This document shows, piece by piece, positions 27,690 through 36,680 of a stretch of DNA of 64,000 nt; the first letter of the stretch is position 1, and every line of letters starts with the position of its first letter. Origin of the DNA: Rhizobium sp. ASV20 (GTDB taxonomy: Bacteria > Pseudomonadota > Alphaproteobacteria > Rhizobiales > Rhizobiaceae); contig NZ_JAELTU010000003.1 of assembly GCF_016429015.1 (NCBI RefSeq), positions 1-64,000 of the forward strand, given 5' to 3'. A program made the position numbers and the translations under genes. A model generated the notes under the pieces. It worked only from the letters and a program-made list of their open reading frames with translations. It was not told the DNA's origin and did not search any database.

Positions 27690-28678
27690 TGACTCTGATC
27701 GAAGCCGAGAATATCAGTCGTCATTACGGCCTCCGTTCCATTTTTCGCAAAGCCCGATCCTTCGCTGCCGTCGAGCGCGTGACTGTCCGCATCGATGCTG
27801 GAAGGACACTTGCCGTCGTCGGTGAAAGCGGTTCCGGCAAGAGCACCCTGGGGCGCCTCCTGCTCGGTGTCGACCAACCGAGCCATGGAGCTCTCCGTTT
27901 CGACGGTCGCAACATGCTGTCGCTCTCGGCGTCTCAGCGCCAAGCCATGACGCGCGACCTTCAACTGGTCTTCCAGAATGCCCTCGCCGCCCTCGATCCA
28001 AGGCAGGGTATTTCACAGCAGATCGGCGAACCGCTGTTGATCCACGGATTGTCCGACGGAAAGGAGGCCGCTCGCAAGGCGCTGGAGATGATGCGCGCGG
28101 TCGGCCTTGGCGCCGAGCTTGCCACCCGTCGCCCGAGCGAATTGTCGGGTGGTCAGCGGCAGCGCGCGGTTATCGCGAGGGCGCTGATTACCAAGCCCCG
28201 TTTCGTCGTGTTCGACGAATCCGTTTCGGCGCTCGATGTTTCGGTACAGGCACAGATCATCAGCTTGATACGGTCCTTGCGGCAGGAAGAGGGCTTTGCC
28301 AGCCTCTTCATTTCCCATGACCTGCGGGTCGTGCGCCATGTCGCTGACGAGGTCGCTGTGATGTATCTCGGACGCATTGTCGAACATGGGCCGGTTCAAG
28401 ATCTCTTTGCAGCCCCGGCCCATCCCTACACCCGTGCGCTGATCGCTGCCATTCCCGGCCGGCAGCAGGTCGACGGGCAAAAGGTCGATCGCCTGGGTGG
28501 CGATCCGCCGGATCCTGCAAACAAACCCGCCGGATGCGCTTTCCATACGCGCTGCCCGATCGCTCGAACGATCTGCGCTCAGCTGGAGCCGCCAAGCATT
28601 TCCATCGACCGAGACCACTATGCCGCCTGCCATTTTGCCGGCGCGCCTTTATCCACACAATCGCTAGCAAGCCTGTAA
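27686..28678 (+). CDS. ABC importer ATPase, DppF type
   Basis: 330 residues: Walker A GESGSGKSTLG, LVFQNALAALDP Q-loop, signature [13 protein letters not shown], Walker B-like FVVFDESVSALDVS (Glu present, Ser instead of the more usual Pro), switch FISHDLRVV and a C-terminal Cys-containing tail (CAFHTRCPIARTICAQ). It overlaps the preceding ATPase. The two ATPases form the asymmetric motor of the importer. Confidence 0.93.
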   Translation: MMTLIEAENISRHYGLRSIFRKARSFAAVERVTVRIDAGRTLAVVGESGSGKSTLGRLLLGVDQPSHGALRFDGRNMLSLSASQRQAMTRDLQLVFQNALAALDPRQGISQQIGEPLLIHGLSDGKEAARKALEMMRAVGLGAELATRRPSELSGGQRQRAVIARALITKPRFVVFDESVSALDVSVQAQIISLIRSLRQEEGFASLFISHDLRVVRHVADEVAVMYLGRIVEHGPVQDLFAAPAHPYTRALIAAIPGRQQVDGQKVDRLGGDPPDPANKPAGCAFHTRCPIARTICAQLEPPSISIDRDHYAACHFAGAPLSTQSLASL

Positions 28679-28688
28679 GGAACGCCCA

Positions 28689-29585
28689 ATGCGCATCATG
28701 ACCTACAACATCCAATATGGGAAAGGACGCGACGGCTTCTATGATATCCGTCGGATCGCCGAGGCCGTCGCGGAATCCGACATTGTCGGCCTGCAGGAAA
28801 TCGAAGCATTCTGGGAGCGCTCGGGCGGAATCGATCAGGTTGACGCAATCGTTGAACACCTTGCCGGCACAGGCCAACAATTCTTCTCGACCTTCGGCGC
28901 GACCATCGATATCCACAGGCTCGTGCGGACGCAGGAAGGAGAGAGGCTGCAACGCCGTCGCTTCGGCAATGCCATCCTGTCCCGCTGGCCTATTCTGAGC
29001 GCCAGAACCTTTCTCTTTCCGACCAAGCTGACACCCTTGAACGCTCATTCCATTCAGCGCGGCGTCACGGAAGCCGTGGTCGATTGCCCCTCCGGCCCCT
29101 TGCGCATCTATACGAGCCACCTTTCACATTTGGGCGAAGAGGAGCGGCTTCAGCAGGCTCGCTTTGTCCTCGATCTGCATCGCAATGCGGCTTACAACGG
29201 TCCGGCGGCCTTCGGCGATCACCCAGACAGCAGCTGGCTGGAAGATCCGCTGCCCCCAGTGCCCGTTGACGCCGTGTTCATGGGCGATTTCAATACCTTG
29301 CCGCATAGCGAGGTTCATGCTGCCCTGACGGGCGCGCATCACCCGCATTACGGTTCGCTGCTCGATCCCGAACGTTTTGTCGATGCCTGGCTCGCGCTCG
29401 GCCTGTCCGAAGATGAGGGCGCCACACTCTACGGAGACTGGGATAGCAAAAGCGGCACGCGGATCGACTACATCATGGTCTCCGCCAGTCTTGCAGGGCG
29501 GCTGATGGCAGCCGAGGTGAAGCGCGATGTCGATGCTTCCGATCATCAGCCACTGCTTGTGACGCTTGCAGAGCAGTCGCGATGA
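28689..29585 (+). CDS. Endonuclease/exonuclease/phosphatase-fold enzyme inside importer operon
   Basis: 298 residues with EEP-superfamily motifs in order: MTYNIQYGKGRDG (Asn), VGLQEIEAF (metal Glu), YTSHLSHL (His), FMGDFNTLP (catalytic Asp/Asn) and the C-terminal ASDHQPLLVTL (Asp-His pair). AAGGA precedes the ATG, no signal peptide is seen, and it overlaps the next permease by 4 bases, so it is cytoplasmic and co-translated with the importer. Family members cleave phosphodiesters or phosphomonoesters (DNA, sphingomyelin, inositol phosphates). Here a role in hydrolysing the imported ligand is likely. Confidence 0.88.
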   Translation: MRIMTYNIQYGKGRDGFYDIRRIAEAVAESDIVGLQEIEAFWERSGGIDQVDAIVEHLAGTGQQFFSTFGATIDIHRLVRTQEGERLQRRRFGNAILSRWPILSARTFLFPTKLTPLNAHSIQRGVTEAVVDCPSGPLRIYTSHLSHLGEEERLQQARFVLDLHRNAAYNGPAAFGDHPDSSWLEDPLPPVPVDAVFMGDFNTLPHSEVHAALTGAHHPHYGSLLDPERFVDAWLALGLSEDEGATLYGDWDSKSGTRIDYIMVSASLAGRLMAAEVKRDVDASDHQPLLVTLAEQSR

Positions 29586-30508
29586 TAGCCTTTCTTCTTC
29601 TCAGAATAGCCCGCGCGGTTTTGACCATACTTGTCGTCATGACGTTGACCTTCGTCATGCTGCGCCTGACCGGCGATCCTGCCGCACAGCTCCTGCCTGA
29701 CAATGCAACGGAAGAAACGCTGAATGCGTTTCGCGCCCATTGGGGCCTTGATCAACCGATCCCTGTTCAGTATCTGCGTTATCTCCTCAATCTGCTTTCG
29801 GGTGATGGTGGCGTGTCAATCGCCAATGGCCGTTCGGCTATCGTCGTGGCGAGCGAAAGGCTACCGGCGACCCTGCAACTGACCGGCACGGCATTTCTGC
29901 TGATGCTGGCCATAGGGATTCCTGTTGGCATTGCCGCGGCATTGCGGCGGGGATCCTTTACAGATCAGGCTCTGATGACGCTTTCCACATTCGGCTACAG
30001 CATTCCCAACTTCGTCTTCGGTATTGGGCTCGCCTATCTTCTAGCCGTGTATTTTCGTCTGTTGCCGAGCTCCGGCAGCGCAACACGGGCGCATATGATC
30101 CTGCCAGTGGCAACACTCGGGCTGTCCGGCACCGCGATCCTTGCCCGTTTCACGCGTTCCGCTGTTCTTGATGTACTGGACGAGCCTTATATCCGCGCAG
30201 CACTTGCCTCCGGGGAAACATACCGTCAGACCATTCTCAATCACGTTCTGCCAAATGCAGCAATTCCGGTGGTAACGATCCTTGGCTTTCTGATCGGTGG
30301 CCTCGTCGGCGGCTCGATCATTGTCGAGCAGGTCTTCGCATGGCCAGGCATCGGCCGGCTTCTGGTCGACACCGTCGCACAACGGGATTTCACAGTCGTC
30401 CAGACGCTGGTCATGATCTTCACGACCGCGATCACCCTGTCCAACCTTTCGGTCGATCTCACCTACGGCGTTCTAAACCCGCGCATAAGGAGAGCCAAGC
30501 ATGGCTGA
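29582..30508 (+). CDS. ABC importer permease, DppB type
   Basis: 308 residues, about six membrane segments, with the DppB-style start LLLRIARAVLTILVVMTLTFVMLRLTGDPA and HWGLDQPIPVQYLRYL. The EAA loop is PYIRAALASGETYRQTILNHVLPN, and the C-terminal region reads VEQVFAWPGIGRLLVDTVAQRDFTVVQ. It overlaps the enzyme gene before it (ATGA) and the permease gene after it (8 bases). Confidence 0.92.
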   Translation: MIAFLLLRIARAVLTILVVMTLTFVMLRLTGDPAAQLLPDNATEETLNAFRAHWGLDQPIPVQYLRYLLNLLSGDGGVSIANGRSAIVVASERLPATLQLTGTAFLLMLAIGIPVGIAAALRRGSFTDQALMTLSTFGYSIPNFVFGIGLAYLLAVYFRLLPSSGSATRAHMILPVATLGLSGTAILARFTRSAVLDVLDEPYIRAALASGETYRQTILNHVLPNAAIPVVTILGFLIGGLVGGSIIVEQVFAWPGIGRLLVDTVAQRDFTVVQTLVMIFTTAITLSNLSVDLTYGVLNPRIRRAKHG

Positions 30509-31358
30509 TAGAGCTATTCGGGTATCGGCGCGACGACGCTTCCTGCCCGCACCAAACATGTGGCTTGCCGCAGGCGCCTTTGCCTGGCTGGGGTTGATGG
30601 CGCTCGTCGCTCTCCTTGCACCATGGATCGCCCCGTACGGCTATGCCGACCAGCAACCGCTTTCGAGGCTTGCTCCGCCTGCCCTTTTCGGATTCGACAC
30701 GCAATTCCTGTTCGGCAGCGACCATCTCGGTCGTGATGTGCTCAGCCGCACGATCTATGCCATCCGCTTCTCCGTTACTCTTGCGGTGCTCGGTACCTTG
30801 ATAGGCGCCATAACCGGCATTGCGCTGGGCATGCTCGCGGCGAGACGGCGCGGCATCACCTCCGAAGTGATCATGACGATGGTCGACATTCAGGCATCCC
30901 TGCCCTTTCTGATCTTTGCCATCATCGTTGTCGGCTTCCTCGGCAAATCCTTCTGGCTGATCGTTGCGATCATCGGCATCGCCGGCTGGGAGCGCTATGC
31001 GCGACTGGCGCGGGGCCTCGTGCTGACGACGGAAACGAAGGGCTATGCCGGAGCTCTTCGGGTGCTCGGCGCCTCGACACCGAGAATCTATCTTCTTCAT
31101 ATTCTGCCGAACATCGCCGGCACGCTGCTTGTGCAGATGACCTTGAATTTTCCCGAGAGCATCCTTCTCGAAACGGGTTTGAGCTTCCTTGGACTCGGCG
31201 TGCAGCCGCCGCTGACATCGCTCGGCCTGATGGTCAGCGAGAGCCGCAATTACATCGTGACAGCATGGTGGATGGCCGCGGCACCGAGCCTTGCAATCGT
31301 GCTGACCACACTTGCCTTTGCCGTGGCGGGTGATTGGGTTCGCGATCGATTGGCCTAG
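30501..31358 (+). CDS. ABC importer permease, DppC type
   Basis: 285 residues with LFGSDHLGRDVLSRTIYAIRFSV, an EAA loop RYARLARGLVLTTETKGYAGALRVLG and LLETGLSFLGLGVQPP, all typical of DppC/NikC permeases. It ends the importer operon and converges on corA with 36 bases between. Confidence 0.92.
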   Translation: MADRAIRVSARRRFLPAPNMWLAAGAFAWLGLMALVALLAPWIAPYGYADQQPLSRLAPPALFGFDTQFLFGSDHLGRDVLSRTIYAIRFSVTLAVLGTLIGAITGIALGMLAARRRGITSEVIMTMVDIQASLPFLIFAIIVVGFLGKSFWLIVAIIGIAGWERYARLARGLVLTTETKGYAGALRVLGASTPRIYLLHILPNIAGTLLVQMTLNFPESILLETGLSFLGLGVQPPLTSLGLMVSESRNYIVTAWWMAAAPSLAIVLTTLAFAVAGDWVRDRLA

Positions 31359-31394
31359 CCCAGAATTTTAGCCGCTTCGATATCGCAGCTCCGC

Positions 31395-32357
31395 TCAGAA
31401 CCAGCCCTTCACCTTGAACCAGACCAAGGGAATGATGGCACTGAGCAGGATTACCGCCCAACCGAACTGATAGCCCCAGGCCCAATCATATTCCGGCATG
31501 TTTTTGAAATTCATCCCGTAGACGCCGGCCATCAGGGTCGGCGGTATGCCGACGATGGAGACGATCGTCAGAACCTTGAAAATATCGTTCTGCGCTATGC
31601 CGATCAGACCGACCAGTGCATCCAGAACGAACTGTACCTTATTGGCCAGCTGCTCGTCATAATCCGAAAGGGAATGGACATCCTGTCGCAGGCTGCCGAC
31701 CCGTGGCTTCAGCGTTCCGCCATCCCAATCGCAGGCGTATTGCTCCGCATAGGCAATGACGCGCCCGAGCCCCAGGAGGCCGTCGCGCAGCTCCGAAAGA
31801 CGCTCACCAAGGCGACCGACCTGCTGCAACTGGCCACGTAGAACGCGGTTGGCGCGCGCGGGATGGCGGCCACGGGTATCGTCGGCACGGAACGTATCTA
31901 CCGACAGGCCATTCAACTCGGCAGCCAAATGCTCAAGAATGTCGGCAACATGATCGACGATCTCTTCGCAAAGCAGGACGAACACTTCCACGCTCGACTT
32001 CGGCGCCTCCTGATCGCCGCCAAATTTATCGGCAACCGCATCGAAGGTAGGCAACGGCATAAATCGAACAGTGACAAGCCTGTTGGCTGACAGCACGAAT
32101 CCCAGTGGCGGGGTTGCCTGCACGCCTTCGGGACGGCGGGCCGCCGACGGCGTGCTCATATAAAGCATACCGTTTTGCTTCTTGAGGCGGCTCGATACCT
32201 CGATTTCACTGAGTGAGCCCAGGGATGGCAATTTTGCTCCGAGCAGCTTTTCGACTGCCGCTATCTCCTCGGCGGAGGGGTTAAGCAGATCGATCCACAG
32301 AGCATCCGCAGCGACCTCTCCAGGCGTTGCGGCTTTGTCGGGGAATGTATTCAACAT
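31395..32357 (-). CDS. CorA-family Mg2+/Co2+ transporter
   Basis: 320 residues. The cytoplasmic alpha/beta domain and long stalk helix are followed by two C-terminal membrane helices with the diagnostic GMN motif (VYGMNFKNMPEYDW, about residues 281-283) between them. The acidic periplasmic loop after GMN (MPEYDW) is as expected. It forms a homopentameric inner-membrane channel for divalent cations. Unlike other genes here it looks like a housekeeping function, separated from its upstream neighbour by a hairpin. Confidence 0.92.
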   Translation of the reverse strand: MLNTFPDKAATPGEVAADALWIDLLNPSAEEIAAVEKLLGAKLPSLGSLSEIEVSSRLKKQNGMLYMSTPSAARRPEGVQATPPLGFVLSANRLVTVRFMPLPTFDAVADKFGGDQEAPKSSVEVFVLLCEEIVDHVADILEHLAAELNGLSVDTFRADDTRGRHPARANRVLRGQLQQVGRLGERLSELRDGLLGLGRVIAYAEQYACDWDGGTLKPRVGSLRQDVHSLSDYDEQLANKVQFVLDALVGLIGIAQNDIFKVLTIVSIVGIPPTLMAGVYGMNFKNMPEYDWAWGYQFGWAVILLSAIIPLVWFKVKGWF

Positions 32358-32445
32358 CGCGTAGATTATTCCTCGATTGACGGCGCTGTCGGTGTTCCGG
32401 GACGAGACTGATCAGGCGGGCCTAATGCAGGCAGCTGCTCGAAAC

Positions 32446-32486
32446 TTTGAAGGCCGAAGAATCCTTTAGAAACTCCGGCCTTCAAA
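32446..32486 (-). terminator. Hairpin terminator between small Lys-rich protein gene and corA
   Basis: A perfect 11-base inverted repeat (TTTGAAGGCCG / CGGCCTTCAAA) with a 19-base loop lies 29 bases after the stop codon of the minus-strand small protein gene. A short T-rich stretch follows on the minus strand. It probably ends that transcript before corA. Confidence 0.6.
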
Positions 32487-32514
32487 AGGTCAATTCACTT
32501 AGGCCTGATCGAGG

Positions 32515-33024
32515 TCAGTTCGTCGTTGCCTCAGCCTTGGGCTTGCGACCTCTCTTCGGCTTTTCGTCGCCTTCGGCAGCAACCACCTTCACCCGCGGAG
32601 CCTTGGCAGCGGCGGGTTTTGCCGCCTTCGAACCGGCAACAGCGCCGGTCTTCCCGGCGTTCAAAAGCGCGGCGCGGCGCTGGCGGTTGCTTTCGAGGGC
32701 GTGCTGGAAGCCGGTGTCGTTCTGTGCATGATGCGCGAGATCATCGAGAAACTCAGCGACATCCTTGAGGGTTTCGACGACAACGTAGCTCAAGCCCTTA
32801 CCGGCATTCACCGAGTCGCGTCCAACGGTTACTCCAAAGCCACCCGGCACACGCTGAAACCAGGTCGAGCGCCATTTGCTGAAGCCGTCGACATCGCGCT
32901 CATACTCTTCGAGATAGGCTTTCTGCTCCGCGATTCTGGCGCGGAAGGTGTCAATGACAGTTTTCGCTCCTGCTTTGGGTTTATCAGCCTTCTTGGAAGA
33001 CCATTTTTGAAGAAAATCTGTCAC
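32515..33024 (-). CDS. Small protein with basic Ala/Lys-rich tail and AT-hook-like motif
   Basis: About 169 residues from GTG 33024, with AAGGAG 9 bases upstream. The N-terminal 115 residues are charged and mainly helical (FRARIAEQKAYLEEYERDVDGFSKWRSTWFQRVPGG shown in part). The C-terminus is low-complexity and histone-H1-like (KAAKPAAAKAPRVK) and ends with an AT-hook-like KPKRGRKPKAE. No enzyme motif is visible. It could be a nucleoid-associated or granule (phasin-like) protein; I do not recognise the family. Confidence 0.7.
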   Translation of the reverse strand: MTDFLQKWSSKKADKPKAGAKTVIDTFRARIAEQKAYLEEYERDVDGFSKWRSTWFQRVPGGFGVTVGRDSVNAGKGLSYVVVETLKDVAEFLDDLAHHAQNDTGFQHALESNRQRRAALLNAGKTGAVAGSKAAKPAAAKAPRVKVVAAEGDEKPKRGRKPKAEATTN

Positions 33025-33861
33025 TGTTTCATTCTCCTTAGAGCTGTCGCGCGACAAGCGCCATCAGCACTCATCGTTAGCACGGTGTTTGGGGAACTGA
33101 TAAGGTGCTTTTGCGGTTTCATGCAAATTTATCGTGCGGTTTCCATGGCCAAAAAGGCCGGCATTGGCGAAAGCCGCGCGGCAACCCCAATCTCCGATGG
33201 TAAATGCCCGCCTACGAATAATCGCCGTGGTCACAACCTTGCGGACTGACCGATCAATCGCAGGCTCTCACCAGGAAGGCCTTTTCCTTTGACGGCGATT
33301 GTCATGTGCCGGTGCCGACCGTCGCGTGCATTCTCGCCAGAACGATGCTGCCATCATTCGACGAAATTGAAGCCCGCATTCGGCACATGATACGGCGCCT
33401 GACCACAAGTGCCATAAACTTGCACAAAGAGACTAAGCAATTTGCCAGATTTATTGTCAAAATTTCTACAGTTCTCGAATTTTAACTGACGCTATGGCTA
33501 CCTACGCTGCCTCATCAAATTTCCTTGCGGAACGGGGAACATGGTTCAATTTCTAGATGTTGGCGGCGTTGGTACATCGGCCTGTTCGGTCGACATCATG
33601 ACATTGCCGCTTGATCTCGATGATTGTATCGAGCCGCCTTCCGATCGCGGGGATCAGTGCAAGAAGATGTCTCTGACCATCGGCCACTTCGGCATCCGTG
33701 CCAAGACGCCGATTTCAGCCTGCGCTGGCTGGCCGGGCGGCTTCGAGCAGTTTAACGGCAAGACAAGGCCGCGGGAAGGAATCGTGTCGCAAGATACACG
33801 CGATCTCCGCGACCAGTCGCATAACCCAACACCGGTTCATCAGCGGAGCATAGCCTGAAGA
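33025..33861. other. 837-base gene-poor stretch before ctlX
   Basis: No supported gene was found. A 105-codon frame at 33541-33858 ends 3 bases before ctlX, but its composition (Cys, Pro, Asp clusters, no fold-like pattern) is unconvincing. The opposite strand there has an interrupted frame (around 33600-33850) with one in-frame stop, possibly a decayed gene. The AT-rich part at 33400-33500 is a plausible promoter region for the ctlX operon. A small GGCC-AAAAA-GGCC hairpin occurs near 33150. Confidence 0.5.
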
Positions 33862-34824
33862 ATGAGCAAACTATCCGTCCAGGCCCCGAAATCCGTCGTC
33901 ATGATCAGGCCGCATCACTTCACCCCGAATCCGATGACTGCCAACGACAATTCGTTCCAATCGCATGACGAAAAGCGGGCAGCAGCGGCAATCGCAAGCG
34001 CGGCCTTCAGCGAGGTCACTGACATGGCCGAAGGCCTGGCAGCGGCCGGCGTAACGGTGCATGTTTTCGAAGACAAGACTGCGGTAACGCCCGATTCCGT
34101 CTTCCCGAACAATTGGTTCTCGACGCATTCTGGCGGCCATGTCGCCATCTATCCGATGTATTCTGCCAGCCGCCAGTCCGAGCGGCGCAGCGATGTGATT
34201 GAGATGCTGAAGACCGACTACCGCGTTCAGGACGTCATCGACTATTCCGGTCTCGAAAAGGACCATGTCTACCTCGAGGGCACCGGCGCGATGGTACTCG
34301 ACCACATCGGCCGAGTTGCCTATGCCGTCCGCTCCAACCGCACCAACGAAGTGGCACTGGAGCGCTTCTGCACTCACTTCAACTTCGAGCCGATGGTCTT
34401 CGACGCCGTCGATCGCAACGGCAAGTCGATCTATCACACGAACGTCCTGATGTGCATCGGGACCGACTTCGCACTTTTGGGATCTCAGATGATTCCGGAT
34501 GTCGCGCGCAGGCGTGAAATCATCGCGCGCCTGGAAGAGACCGGCCGCAAGGTGATCGACCTTTCAATCGAGCAGATCGAGAACTTCGCCGGCAATGCGA
34601 TCGAGCTGGATGGACGAGACGGAAGGCTGGTCGTGCTATCGGCCAGGGCGCATGCAGCGCTGGATGCCGCACAAATCCAGGCCATAGAAGAATCGGCAAA
34701 ATTGCTGCCATTCGACGTGTCGACCATCGAGCTTGCCGGCGGATCCGTCCGTTGCATGCTCGCCGGCATTCACCTGTCGCGCCGCGAACCGGCAACTACA
34801 CAATTGCTTTACGCCGCCGGTTGA
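33862..34824 (+). CDS. ctlX: Citrulline hydrolase CtlX (amidinotransferase-fold)
   Basis: 320 residues of the guanidino-group-modifying superfamily. Motifs characteristic of CtlX: IRPHHFTPNPMTANDN, the substrate-binding TPDSVFPNNWFSTH, LEGTGAMVLDH with the catalytic acid/His region, and the nucleophile Cys near residue 298 in GGSVRCMLAGIHL. Family members hydrolyse the ureido group of citrulline, giving ornithine, CO2 and ammonia. It is followed 40 bases later by a dimethylargininase gene, which would supply citrulline. Confidence 0.88.
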   Translation: MSKLSVQAPKSVVMIRPHHFTPNPMTANDNSFQSHDEKRAAAAIASAAFSEVTDMAEGLAAAGVTVHVFEDKTAVTPDSVFPNNWFSTHSGGHVAIYPMYSASRQSERRSDVIEMLKTDYRVQDVIDYSGLEKDHVYLEGTGAMVLDHIGRVAYAVRSNRTNEVALERFCTHFNFEPMVFDAVDRNGKSIYHTNVLMCIGTDFALLGSQMIPDVARRREIIARLEETGRKVIDLSIEQIENFAGNAIELDGRDGRLVVLSARAHAALDAAQIQAIEESAKLLPFDVSTIELAGGSVRCMLAGIHLSRREPATTQLLYAAG

Positions 34825-34864
34825 GCCGGATAGAGAAGCCCCTACAAAAGTAAAGGTACCTGCA

Positions 34865-35668
34865 ATGTCGCAAGCAAGATCAGTCTATCACTTCAATTCC
34901 ATCATCGTGCGCGAACCCTCGCGCTCCGTCGTCAACGGCCTTCGCGCCGACGACCGCGGCAATCCGACGTTCGAAGGCGTCAAGGCCGAACACGATGCCT
35001 ATATCGCCGCCATGCGTGACGCCGGTGTCGAAGTGACGGTCCTTCCCGCACTCGAAGCCTTCCCGGATTCGATCTTTGTCGAGGATCCCGCCCTTGTCTT
35101 TACAGAAGGCGCGATCCTGTTGCGTCCGGGTGCTGAGAGCCGCGTCGGCGAGACGGCCGAAATCACGCCGACGCTGCGCGGCATGTTCGAAACCGTGCTC
35201 GATCTGCCGACCCCGGGCTTTGCTGATGGCGGTGACGTGCTGACGACGCCGAAGAGCGTCATGATCGGCCTTTCGGCGCGCACCGACAAAGTCGGAGCCG
35301 AGGCACTGTCGGCTTGCATCGAAAAGTTGGGCCGCAAGGCGGAAATCGTCGCGACGCCGGAAGGCGTGCTGCATTTCAAGACCGATTGCTCGCTGCTCGA
35401 CGACGAGAACGTCCTGTCGACGGCCCGCCTCGCGCGCTCGGGCGTCTTCAAGGACTTCAAGCAGATCATCATTCCTGAAGGCGAAGAGCCGGCCGCCAAC
35501 GCGCTGCGCGTCAATGATGTCGTCATGGTCGGCTCCGACTTCCCGCGCACGATCGAGATGCTCGACAAGCTCGGCTACAAGGTCGTGCCGATGAAGACCA
35601 CCGAAATCGGCAAGATCGATGCGGGCCTGTCCTGCATGTCGCTGCGCTGGTTCCGCAACGGCCGATAA
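34865..35668 (+). CDS. Dimethylargininase / arginine deiminase-like hydrolase
   Basis: 267 residues of the DDAH type: an N-terminal VREPSRSV, the acidic substrate motif FPDSIFVEDPALV, GFADGGDVL, LHFKTDCSLLDDE (catalytic His region) and the C-terminal nucleophile Cys in AGLSCMSLRWF (about residue 257). Such enzymes cleave N-methylated arginine to citrulline and methylamine. I chose the ATG at 34865 (AAAGG upstream); the long frame from 34733 overlaps ctlX and is not credible. With ctlX it predicts methylarginine to citrulline to ornithine. Confidence 0.88.
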   Translation: MSQARSVYHFNSIIVREPSRSVVNGLRADDRGNPTFEGVKAEHDAYIAAMRDAGVEVTVLPALEAFPDSIFVEDPALVFTEGAILLRPGAESRVGETAEITPTLRGMFETVLDLPTPGFADGGDVLTTPKSVMIGLSARTDKVGAEALSACIEKLGRKAEIVATPEGVLHFKTDCSLLDDENVLSTARLARSGVFKDFKQIIIPEGEEPAANALRVNDVVMVGSDFPRTIEMLDKLGYKVVPMKTTEIGKIDAGLSCMSLRWFRNGR

Positions 35669-35697
35669 ACAAGCTCAAGAACAAACGGGAGAACAGA

Positions 35698-36498
35698 ATG
35701 CACAGCTTCAAATCGAAAATCATCGCCGGTGTCGCACTGATACTGTCCGCCGGCTTTGCTCATGCCGAGGATACCATCCGCCTCGGCATGACCCCCGAGC
35801 CCTACATGCCGTTTACCCAGGTCAACGCGGCCGGCGAATGGGAAGGTCTCGAAGCCGACCTTTCCCGCGCGGTCTGCGAGAAGATGAAGATCAAGTGCGA
35901 CATCAAGCAGATGGCTTGGGACGGCCTAATCCCGTCGCTGAATGAAAAGAAGGTCGATTTCATCATCGGCGCATTCTCGATCACCGACGACCGCCGCAAG
36001 GTCGTCGACTTCAGCACGCCTTACTACACCGAAGGTACCTCCTTCGTCGGCGCAAAGTCCGACACCACCAAGATCGCGACGGTCGACGCTCCCGATGGTT
36101 CGGGCAAGATCATCGATCCCTCGATCGTGTCGGGCAAGATCATTGGCGTCCAGACATCAAGCGTTCAGGCTGCCTATGTCGCAAAATATCTGAAGGGTGC
36201 CGAGGCCAAGAGCTACGACACCGCCGACAACTCTGTCGCCGATCTCGTTGCCGGTCGCGTCGACTATGTCCTCATCCCGGATCTCTATATTCAGACGTTC
36301 CTGAAGTCGGCCGCCGGCGCCGACTATGAAGTCAAGCTCGAAGTGCCGAAGAACTCCGCCCTTGGCGAAGGTGTTGCCTATGCCATTCGCAAGGGCGATG
36401 CCGACACGCTCGGCAAGGTCAACGGCGCGCTTGCCGAGCTCGACAAGGACGGCACGACGCAGAAACTCGTCGACAAGTGGATCTTCGGCAAGAAGTAA
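35698..36498 (+). CDS. Polar amino acid ABC solute-binding protein
   Basis: 266 residues with a Sec signal peptide (IIAGVALILSAGFAHA). The family-3 pattern is IRLGMTPEPYMPF, WEGLEADLSRAVCEKM and WDGLIPSLNEKKVDFIIGAFSITDDRRKVVDFSTPYY, followed by a GKIIGVQTSS hinge. Its place between the guanidino-hydrolase genes and two permeases predicts a ligand such as citrulline, arginine or a methylarginine. Confidence 0.92.
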   Translation: MHSFKSKIIAGVALILSAGFAHAEDTIRLGMTPEPYMPFTQVNAAGEWEGLEADLSRAVCEKMKIKCDIKQMAWDGLIPSLNEKKVDFIIGAFSITDDRRKVVDFSTPYYTEGTSFVGAKSDTTKIATVDAPDGSGKIIDPSIVSGKIIGVQTSSVQAAYVAKYLKGAEAKSYDTADNSVADLVAGRVDYVLIPDLYIQTFLKSAAGADYEVKLEVPKNSALGEGVAYAIRKGDADTLGKVNGALAELDKDGTTQKLVDKWIFGKK

Positions 36499-36508
36499 TC
36501 GCGTGACA

Positions 36509-36534
36509 CCGGGCGTGGCCTTTGCCGCGCCCGG
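36509..36534 (+). terminator. GC-rich hairpin after solute-binding protein gene
   Basis: An 11-position stem (CCGGGCGTGGC / GCCGCGCCCGG, one T-G pair) with a 4-base loop lies 10 bases after the stop codon and has no T tract. As with the first importer, it probably limits permease expression relative to the binding protein or protects the upstream message. The rest of the 182-base gap shows nothing. Confidence 0.6.
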
Positions 36535-36680
36535 GGCGCCCTTTGCTGCTCCTGCCGTGAGATCGCTTCCAAAGCCTCATCGCAGCATCAGGGAGCAGAC
36601 GACGCCAGATCCCGCATATCGGCCTGTTGGGCCGTCCGGCTGATTGCAACAGGCAAAGCCGCATTGAGCAGGTAAAACGC

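Noticed and set aside
33541..33858. 105-codon plus-strand frame just before ctlX
   Set aside because: The position is suggestive, but the composition is not protein-like and the ribosome-site spacing is poor; left as part of the gene-poor stretch.
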